From Hydrogenoanaerobacterium saccharovorans (GTDB taxonomy: Bacteria > Bacillota > Clostridia > Oscillospirales > Ruminococcaceae), in contig NZ_RKRD01000002.1 in the NCBI RefSeq assembly GCF_003814745.1, forward strand, positions 186,001 through 250,000: 64,000 bases of DNA, written 5' to 3'. Below are positions 57,602-64,000 of this stretch, in pieces (position 1 is the first letter of the stretch; each line of letters opens with the position of its first letter). The notes under the pieces were generated by a model. It saw nothing but the letters and a program-made list of their open reading frames with translations. It ran no database searches and was not told the origin of the DNA. Both the position numbers and the translations under genes were made by a program.

Positions 57602-58471
57602 ATGAAAGCGAACAAAGTATACTCTAATTGGTTTTTAATTCCGGCAGTAAGCTTATATACAATCTTGTTTATAATTCCGGTTATCATTGGGTTTACATAC
57701 TCATTTACCAACTGGAACTCTATGTCGGATGCCGTGAAATTTATTGGATTAAAAAATTATCAAGAAATCTTTACACTGAACAGTCCGTATTTATACAGTA
57801 TCATCATTACGTTTGTATTCACATTTTTTACAATTATCTTTAAAGGTACTTTGGGGCTTGGTCTTGCACTTCTTCTTAATTCCAACATTAAGTGTAAAAA
57901 TGTTTTACGCGGAATATTCTTTTTGCCATATGCTCTTTCTCCCCTGATTATTGGCATTGTTTTTATTTCTGTTTTAAGCCCCAACGGTATTTTTAACGAG
58001 TTTTTACGCTTGATTGGCTTTGATTCTATTGCCAAAGGGTGGCTTACTACACCCAATACCGTGCTGGGCGCTACAATCGGGGTAGAATCTTGGAGAATGA
58101 TTGGCTGGAATATGGTAATTTATCTTGCCGGGTTGCAGGCAATTCCCAAAGATTATTACGAGGCATCTTCAATTGACGGTGCAAGCGCATGGGTTCAGTT
58201 TATAAAAATCACAATCCCATTTCTAATGCCGTCATTAACCATTACTACGGTTCTTAACACTATTCACGGCCTTAAAACATTCGACCTTATTTTTGCTTTA
58301 ACCGGGGGCGGCCCTGGCAGTTTAACTGAAGTTATTAATGTTTCAGTGTTCAGAGAATACTCTTTAGGCAGATATGGTATGTCTACGGCTTTAGGAGTAG
58401 TAGTATTCTTAATCACATCAATCATAGCACTTACCATGAAAAATGTAATGACAGGTAAGGAGGTAAAATAA
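57602..58471 (+). CDS. Sugar ABC transporter permease, MalF type
   Basis: 289 residues with six membrane segments. The EAA loop that contacts the ATPase is YYEASSIDGASAWVQFIKIT, and the typical GGGPGSLTEVINV follows. It forms a pair with the next permease. ATG 57602 lies 6 bases after GGAGG. Confidence 0.95.
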   Translation: MKANKVYSNWFLIPAVSLYTILFIIPVIIGFTYSFTNWNSMSDAVKFIGLKNYQEIFTLNSPYLYSIIITFVFTFFTIIFKGTLGLGLALLLNSNIKCKNVLRGIFFLPYALSPLIIGIVFISVLSPNGIFNEFLRLIGFDSIAKGWLTTPNTVLGATIGVESWRMIGWNMVIYLAGLQAIPKDYYEASSIDGASAWVQFIKITIPFLMPSLTITTVLNTIHGLKTFDLIFALTGGGPGSLTEVINVSVFREYSLGRYGMSTALGVVVFLITSIIALTMKNVMTGKEVK

Positions 58472-58473
58472 CA

Positions 58474-59295
58474 ATGAGAACAAAAAAAAGAACCATCATT
58501 TTAAAAACGATTCTGGCATGGATACTGTCTCTTATCATAATTGCGCCTGTTTTAGTTGTTATTTTTTCTTCCCTCAAGTCAACTCAAGAAGCTGCTCATA
58601 TGAACTTGTCATTGCCATCTGCAATTAAGTGGGAGAACTTTGCAGAAGCAATTAAAAGAGGCGGCCTTGTAAAATCGTTTTTTAACAGCTTGCTTATTTC
58701 TTCTTTTTCTGCTGCAATCAGCTTATATTCATCTGCAATGGCTGCATTTGTTATGGCAAGGCGGCAATCAAAGCTGAACAAAACAATTTTCAATTTTATT
58801 TTTCTTGGGTTAATTGCCCCGCTTAATTATGTGGCAACAATAAAGTTTTTTCAAGTTTTAGGGCTGTATAACAGTTATATCGGTATCATTTTATTAAATG
58901 CCACTCTTGGTATTCCTTTTGCAGTTTTTGTTTACTATGGTTTTATGAGTTCAATCCCCAAAGAATTGGATGAAGCTGCAATTATTGACGGCTGTAGTTC
59001 GCTTACTTTATTCTCTAAGGTTATATTTCCGCTGCTCAAACCGGTTACCATGACCGTACTGGTGCTTAATTTTATGGGTGCATGGAACGATTTTATTTCG
59101 CCGTTATATTTATTAAGTTCGTCTAAAAAATGGCCGATGGTTATGTCGATTTATAACTTCTTTGGCTCACATTTTAACGAGTGGAACATGATATGTGCAG
59201 TGATTGTGCTTAGCGTAATACCCATTATGGTTCTTTATATTGCAGGGCAAAACTATATTGTGTCTGGTATGACATCCGGAGCGGTAAAACAATAA
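58474..59295 (+). CDS. Sugar ABC transporter permease, MalG type
   Basis: 273 residues with six membrane segments. The EAA loop reads ELDEAAIIDGCSSLTLFSKV and the end IAGQNYIVSGMTSGAVKQ is typical of MalG-like proteins. It begins two bases after the stop of the first permease, so translation is coupled. Confidence 0.95.
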   Translation: MRTKKRTIILKTILAWILSLIIIAPVLVVIFSSLKSTQEAAHMNLSLPSAIKWENFAEAIKRGGLVKSFFNSLLISSFSAAISLYSSAMAAFVMARRQSKLNKTIFNFIFLGLIAPLNYVATIKFFQVLGLYNSYIGIILLNATLGIPFAVFVYYGFMSSIPKELDEAAIIDGCSSLTLFSKVIFPLLKPVTMTVLVLNFMGAWNDFISPLYLLSSSKKWPMVMSIYNFFGSHFNEWNMICAVIVLSVIPIMVLYIAGQNYIVSGMTSGAVKQ

Positions 59296-59323
59296 AAAAC
59301 AACAAATAAATGAGGTACAAACA

Positions 59324-61423
59324 ATGCATAACAACATCTTATTAAGTAGTTTTACTTTAGGCGATTTACGAATTGATTACTTGAAAAATGAGAATAACCA
59401 AGTAGGGATGCTGCTGTTGCCTGCCGGACTGCAAAACACGGTATTTATCAATAAAAGTGAAATTGATAGCCTGGTTCATGTAAAAGTGATGGGGGATGCT
59501 TATGCCACCGGTTTTGCAAGCGGGTCATCTTTACGGTGCTCATCCACCACCCAAAGCCTACAGTATTTAAGCCAGCATACGGTTAAAACACAAAATAAAC
59601 TTGAAATCATCACTGCCCTAGCGGGGGATAATGGCATTGCGGTTGATCATCACATCGTATTACAAGAAAACTTAAAAGCGGTAGTATGTTTTGCTGTTGT
59701 AAAAAACAAAGGTGAAAAAGATGTGACAATTGAGATGATAACATCGTTTTCGCTTGGTAACCTCACGCCTTATGCTGAGGATGAAGCGGTAAACCAGATG
59801 ATACTGCATACCATACAAAGCACATGGGCCGCAGAGGGCAAAATGCTTTCGCAATCTGTGGAGCAATTGAATTTTGAAACCTCGTGGGCAGCACATGGCA
59901 TGCGCTCCATCCGCTTTGGCCAAGCAGGTTCTTTACCGGTAAAGGGTTATTTCCCTTTTGCTGCATTAGAGGATAAGATAAACCATGTGACATGGGCGGC
60001 TCAAATCGAGTGCGCATCCTCTTGGCAAATGGAGTATACCAGATACGGCGACGGAATCTGTATGTCGGGCGGGCTGGCAGACAGAGAGTTTGGGCACTGG
60101 TATAAAAACTTAAAAACGGGCGAAGAGTTTGCAACGCCGCATGCCATTGTTACCGCAGCAATGGGTGATGTGGAAGAGGCTTGCCGCAATATCTACAGCT
60201 ATCTTAATACGACGATCAGCTCTGTAGACGGAGAAGAAGACCTGCCTATTGTATTTAACGAATTTTGTACCACATGGTGCAACCCCAATATTGAAAATAT
60301 AAAAAAGATTGTTGATGCCATAAAGGGCAAAGGCTTTCAGTATTTTGTCATAGACGGCGGATGGTATAAAACCGAGAGCGGGAATTGGGAAGATGATTTA
60401 GGCGATTGGAATGCATCCCCCAAATTGTTCCCCAACGGGCTGAAAGAAGCCGCAGATTACATAAGAAAGCATGGTATGATACCCGGGCTTTGGTTCGAAT
60501 TTGAAAATGTAGGCATCCATTCGGCGTTGAGCAAGCGCAAAGACTGGGTACTTACGCGTGATGATAACATTATAAAAAGCGGTAAACGTATCTTTTTGGA
60601 TATGGAAAACCCAGAGGTACTCGAATACCTGAACCAAAAGGTAGTGAAACAGCTCAAAGACAATGGCTTTGGTTACATCAAGGTGGATTACAACGAGACC
60701 ATCGGCATCGGGTGTGACGGTTACGAATCGCTTGGTGAAGGCGTTAGACGAAAGGTATTGGCAACACAGCGCTTTTTCAAGAAGATGACAGAAGAAATAC
60801 CGCATTTGATTGTTGAGAATTGTGCCTCGGGCGGAAATAGGTTAGAGCCTTCTATGCTGAAAGTCTCCTCCATGACCAGTTTTTCAGACGCGCATGAATG
60901 CCCCGAAATACCTGTAATTGCAGCCAATGTCGGCAGATTAATCCCCGCAAAACAAGCTCAAATATGGGCAGTGCTGCGAGCCGGCGACAGCCCGCAAAGA
61001 TTGTATTATTCTTTAGCTGCTACCATGTTGGGCAGAATTTGTATTTCCGGCGATGTGCCTGAGTTGAGCAGTGAGCAATGGAATATTGTAGCGCAGGCAA
61101 TCTCTTTTTATAATCTTGCAAAACCTGTTATAAAGACAGGTGATTTATATATTACCCGCGAAAATGTCAGTTCGTACAGAAAGCTGACAGGGTACCAAGC
61201 TACGGTACGTATGTGCTGCGAAAAAAACCAAGCCTTAGTGGTAGTGCATAATTTCACAAATGAAGACACAATAAAAATAAGTTTAGGCGCTGATGCAAAC
61301 CCGCAGATTTGCAGTTGTTTCGGCGTAGAAAAAGACCAAATTGAAATAAAACAGAATGTATTACACATCAAACCACCCGTGCACTTTTGGGGCTGTGCCA
61401 TATTATTAAATATAAACATGTAA
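59324..61423 (+). CDS. Alpha-galactosidase, glycoside hydrolase family 36
   Basis: 699 residues, no signal peptide, so it acts inside the cell on imported sugars. The N-terminal beta-sandwich is followed by the barrel with DGGWYKTESGNWEDDLGDW, the nucleophile Asp455 in YIKVDYNETIG and the acid/base Asp522 in SFSDAHECPE. GH36 removes alpha-linked galactose, or in some members alpha-N-acetylgalactosamine. It is the last gene of the transporter operon, so the transported sugar probably carries a terminal alpha-galactoside. Confidence 0.95.
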   Translation: MHNNILLSSFTLGDLRIDYLKNENNQVGMLLLPAGLQNTVFINKSEIDSLVHVKVMGDAYATGFASGSSLRCSSTTQSLQYLSQHTVKTQNKLEIITALAGDNGIAVDHHIVLQENLKAVVCFAVVKNKGEKDVTIEMITSFSLGNLTPYAEDEAVNQMILHTIQSTWAAEGKMLSQSVEQLNFETSWAAHGMRSIRFGQAGSLPVKGYFPFAALEDKINHVTWAAQIECASSWQMEYTRYGDGICMSGGLADREFGHWYKNLKTGEEFATPHAIVTAAMGDVEEACRNIYSYLNTTISSVDGEEDLPIVFNEFCTTWCNPNIENIKKIVDAIKGKGFQYFVIDGGWYKTESGNWEDDLGDWNASPKLFPNGLKEAADYIRKHGMIPGLWFEFENVGIHSALSKRKDWVLTRDDNIIKSGKRIFLDMENPEVLEYLNQKVVKQLKDNGFGYIKVDYNETIGIGCDGYESLGEGVRRKVLATQRFFKKMTEEIPHLIVENCASGGNRLEPSMLKVSSMTSFSDAHECPEIPVIAANVGRLIPAKQAQIWAVLRAGDSPQRLYYSLAATMLGRICISGDVPELSSEQWNIVAQAISFYNLAKPVIKTGDLYITRENVSSYRKLTGYQATVRMCCEKNQALVVVHNFTNEDTIKISLGADANPQICSCFGVEKDQIEIKQNVLHIKPPVHFWGCAILLNINM

Positions 61424-61592
61424 ACAAAGATTGCTTTTATTTGGTTGAGCGTTTACTTATGTAGCCCAAGGTGGATAACACCCTTCTATGTTCTTTAACG
61501 GTGTTATTCATTGCCTAGTAGGATGGATTGCCTAAATTAATGCTCCGTTTCGTACAGAATCGCCCAAATGAGCACCCAAAACAAAGTACATA

Positions 61593-61639
61593 AAAAGCCG
61601 ATGAAAAGGGCATTTTTGATGCCCGATTCATCGGCTTTT
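61593..61639 (+). terminator. Bidirectional two-step hairpin terminator
   Basis: Outer arms AAAAGCCGATGAA/TTCATCGGCTTTT enclose an inner stem GGGCAT/ATGCCC. It lies between the converging GH36 and GH101-like genes. The rest of 61424-61671 has one more weak stem (ATAACACC/GGTGTTAT, about 61470-61510) and no gene. Confidence 0.85.
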
Positions 61640-61671
61640 GGGTTTATTTTTGTACTATTTCCAGTAGAAGC

Positions 61672-64000
61672 TTATTGCATACTGCCCGATGGTACGATGC
61701 TTACCATCTCGCCTGCGGCAAGCGAAAGTGTAATAGTTCCGTCCGATACGTCTACATCAGACGACAGCAAGGCAGTACCGGTTTTGTTTACGGAATAAAT
61801 GTCAACCGTTTGTGCTTGGAACTCTTTTTGGAATTGCCATGTTTTATTGGTGTAACCATTTACGCTGTAAGCAATAACCTCGTTTTCGGCCCATGTAGCC
61901 GGTACAAAAATATCATCCTGGGTTCTTATCAGCTTATTATTACGCATTACCATGCGGTTATTGGCGTTCGCCACAAGCCCGTCGGAATAGGTAACAACAT
62001 TGTTTTGCAGTGTAAGGCGGTTGAAGGTGTTTTGGTAAGCCCAAGGCAAGGTTTGCGTACAGAACTGGAATTTAAATTCCTTGTCCCAATTTGGGCGTGT
62101 AAGGCCGTAAACTTCGCGCTGTGTCAGTAAATCTTCACCCCACATACTGCGCCCAAACAAAATCTCAACGGTTTCTTTGTCGCCGCCGTATTTGATATCG
62201 TTGATTCCGCCGCCTGTCACCATAGAGGCAGGTCTTGTCATATAAGATTGAATGCTTTGGTTAAAATGCCAGGTCATAGGTAAAACGCCAAGCAAACCGC
62301 TGCCGTCTCCGCCTGCACTGTTTTCGTTGCCGTCATGCAAAAACTCGGTGGTAAGGTCTATTCCGCAGTCACGCCAATAGCGTATCATCCGAATACGAGC
62401 TTCTTGCTCGGTGCGGACATTGCTTTGCTTTGAACTGCGGCAGAAGAATGCATCACTGTGGATGGTACCTGCGCGTTGCAGTCTGCCGTCCAGCATGTTG
62501 ATTAAGTTATCCACTCGCTGCTTATAAAACCCTTTTTCCCACTCGTTTTTGTAGTTTACCTGGTAAGCGGTTTCACCCTCCCAAGTGCCAATGCTTTTTA
62601 ACGTACCAAATATGGTTTTAGAAATCAAATCATTATCTACATAGGTTTGCCACAGGGGGCTGTCTTTATAAGCATCGGTAGAGTTGATATGCAGGCTGAC
62701 CCTTGTATTGTATTTTTCGTATGCTTCGTCCATCAGCCATTTTAAGCAATCTAAGCTGGTTACATGGTTGCACGAGGTGCATTTTAAATGCTGGTTTACC
62801 TGCCCCCATGCCGGGTATTTATCGTCATGCCCTTGATACTGCCAACCCACAAGATAAACAATTTTGGGTATTTTTCGGGTTACATTATCCACCTGCCGTA
62901 TAATATCCAGTGCATCGTCAAACCTTGCAGACACGATGGAACCTGTTTGGCTGCCTTTTTGCGGTACTGCCATTACCAGTTTCATAGTAAGTGTGCCGGG
63001 ATAATTTATGATAGAAGGCCGTTCCAATACACCTGCGTTTTCATCTGCAAATGCGGTGGGGATATTGCGCCATGTGCCGATGTGCACGGTATAGCTTCGG
63101 CTGCCCTTTGCACCGCTTACCTGATATACAACCGGTTGCGTAAAGTTATTTATGGTTTCTCCGCTTTGCTGCGGTACTCCGGCTACCGTTACGGTATTCC
63201 ATTTTCCGGCACTGAAAACGGGTGCAATTGCAGAGCGGTCTGTATTTTCGGGCACTGTAACATAAATATCGTTTGCATGGATGATGCCCGTACCTTTTAA
63301 AAGCTGATTGTCGGGCAACCGAACTTGGAATGATTTGAACTGAGCGGAATCCGTAAAACGAATCACATAAGTTTTGTCCTCAATTTTAATAACAGCCTCG
63401 TTAGATTCGCTGGTTGCCTGTGTAATTTGCACCTGCGCGCCTTCTGCCGCCTCTACCGATACAACCGGAATGTCCGGATATTTTTCGGCAGAAACTTCGT
63501 AATTGTAAACGGATGGCAGAAATTCAGCTAGGTGTTCTCCGTTAATTTTAATGGAACATAAATTTGCGCTCTTATAATAAAGTTTTGCATCTGCCAAATC
63601 AAGGTCGTCACTCCAGTCATTCCCGTTATCACCTTGTGTAACCGCAAACTTCAGCTCTTGCACTCCTTTCACATCCAGTTGCAGGTCGATTAAATCTTTG
63701 TTGTGAAAGTTAATGTGGTCGTTGCGGTAAATTTGGAGGTTATCGGCATAAACCACAAGCCCCATGATGCTCATATTTCGGCTCGGTTCGGCATTACAGC
63801 CGTTATCCGGTGCAACAATTGCAGAAAAAGATTCGTACGCACCTTGAAGGGAATACACAATTTCGTGCCCTGCATGGGTACCAATTCCTTTTTCGTATAC
63901 CGTTCCGTAAATGTTAATGGGGGTGTAGTTAATGTTGGCATCTTTTACTGGCAATTTGCCAAGAGATGTATTGGCAGACTTCCAAGTAAGGTCGCTGAGG
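61672..64000 (-). CDS. GH101/GH129-like glycosidase with an N-terminal NPCBM domain, 5' end outside the window
   Basis: At least 776 residues; the frame stays open to the right edge and reads LSDLTWKSANTSLGK, the start of an NPCBM carbohydrate-binding module, so the gene begins beyond base 64000. The module continues with YEKGIGTHAGHEIVYSLQG. A beta-sandwich linker follows (about residues 140-310). The catalytic part has YLVGWQYQGHDDKYPAW, THVSLHINSTDAY-like RVSLHINSTDAYKDSPLW and GTIHSDAFFCR, matching the endo- or exo-alpha-N-acetylgalactosaminidase clan by memory, not by search. The acid residues are plausible in SDAFF and TEFLHDGN. It would act on mucin-type O-glycans. No C-terminal anchor is seen; a signal peptide would lie outside the view. 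Confidence 0.7.
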   Translation of the reverse strand, partial: LSDLTWKSANTSLGKLPVKDANINYTPINIYGTVYEKGIGTHAGHEIVYSLQGAYESFSAIVAPDNGCNAEPSRNMSIMGLVVYADNLQIYRNDHINFHNKDLIDLQLDVKGVQELKFAVTQGDNGNDWSDDLDLADAKLYYKSANLCSIKINGEHLAEFLPSVYNYEVSAEKYPDIPVVSVEAAEGAQVQITQATSESNEAVIKIEDKTYVIRFTDSAQFKSFQVRLPDNQLLKGTGIIHANDIYVTVPENTDRSAIAPVFSAGKWNTVTVAGVPQQSGETINNFTQPVVYQVSGAKGSRSYTVHIGTWRNIPTAFADENAGVLERPSIINYPGTLTMKLVMAVPQKGSQTGSIVSARFDDALDIIRQVDNVTRKIPKIVYLVGWQYQGHDDKYPAWGQVNQHLKCTSCNHVTSLDCLKWLMDEAYEKYNTRVSLHINSTDAYKDSPLWQTYVDNDLISKTIFGTLKSIGTWEGETAYQVNYKNEWEKGFYKQRVDNLINMLDGRLQRAGTIHSDAFFCRSSKQSNVRTEQEARIRMIRYWRDCGIDLTTEFLHDGNENSAGGDGSGLLGVLPMTWHFNQSIQSYMTRPASMVTGGGINDIKYGGDKETVEILFGRSMWGEDLLTQREVYGLTRPNWDKEFKFQFCTQTLPWAYQNTFNRLTLQNNVVTYSDGLVANANNRMVMRNNKLIRTQDDIFVPATWAENEVIAYSVNGYTNKTWQFQKEFQAQTVDIYSVNKTGTALLSSDVDVSDGTITLSLAAGEMVSIVPSGSMQ

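Overview
The window looks like a chromosome segment of an anaerobic, endospore-forming, low-to-mid GC Gram-positive bacterium of class Clostridia, probably the Oscillospirales/Ruminococcaceae side. This is inference from spoIIR, a T-box in front of alaS, the Firmicute-type merged S10-spc-alpha operon, zinc-binding forms of S14, S4, L36 and L24, a short archaeal-type ProS, strong AGGAGG ribosome binding sites and frequent TTG/GTG starts. No tRNA, rRNA, CRISPR array or insertion sequence was seen.

Layout. 1-4.6 kb: end of the fatty-acid genes (accD, accA, acpP), a Na+-translocating decarboxylase beta subunit with a 44-residue OadG-like partner, and proS. 4.7-7.3 kb: an AT-rich island with one barnase-family RNase toxin followed by six tandem barstar-family immunity genes, closed by a 40-bp perfect palindrome. 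7.3-7.6 kb: a small Cys-rich membrane protein on the minus strand. 7.8-23.8 kb: the complete S10-spc-alpha ribosomal operon, rpsJ to rplQ, including secY, adk, map, a KOW protein, infA and rpoA. 23.8-26.7 kb (minus): a decaying, duplicated module of membrane-anchored proteins and C39-like papain-fold peptidases, both peptidase copies broken. 27.0-30.5 kb (minus): nadE, an ACT-domain protein and a UPF0210 protein. 30.7-36.2 kb (plus): a PHP phosphoesterase, an Lrp regulator with aminotransferase, a DUF362 ferredoxin protein, ispE and spoIIR. 36.2-38.6 kb: a GPP34-like protein, a minimal MerR protein and a lipoprotein. 38.9-49.8 kb: an XRE regulator (minus), then T-box, alaS, HIT, a phosphoribosyltransferase, comEC, holA, a toprim protein, and an MBOAT/DHHW pair that has lost its catalytic motifs. 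49.8-52.6 kb (minus): a DUF1846 protein and four small proteins. 52.7-61.4 kb: a YesM/YesN two-component pair divergent from a sugar ABC transporter and a GH36 alpha-galactosidase. 61.7-64 kb (minus): a GH101/GH129-like glycosidase that runs off the window.

How the parts work together. The barnase/barstar locus is an orphan polymorphic-toxin cassette with an immunity array: three immunity copies keep the Asp at barstar position 35 and three carry Ser, while the toxin has acidic residues at barnase positions 27 and 59, so toxin and immunity interface appear to have diverged together. The YesMN-ABC-GH36 unit is a self-contained oligosaccharide sensing, uptake and hydrolysis system; the convergent GH101-like enzyme suggests host mucin-type glycans as the source. 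The most unusual protein-level signals are the MBOAT/DHHW O-acetylation pair in which both partners lack catalytic residues, NadE with an altered glutaminase triad, and ComEC with a metallo-beta-lactamase-like domain lacking its metal ligands.
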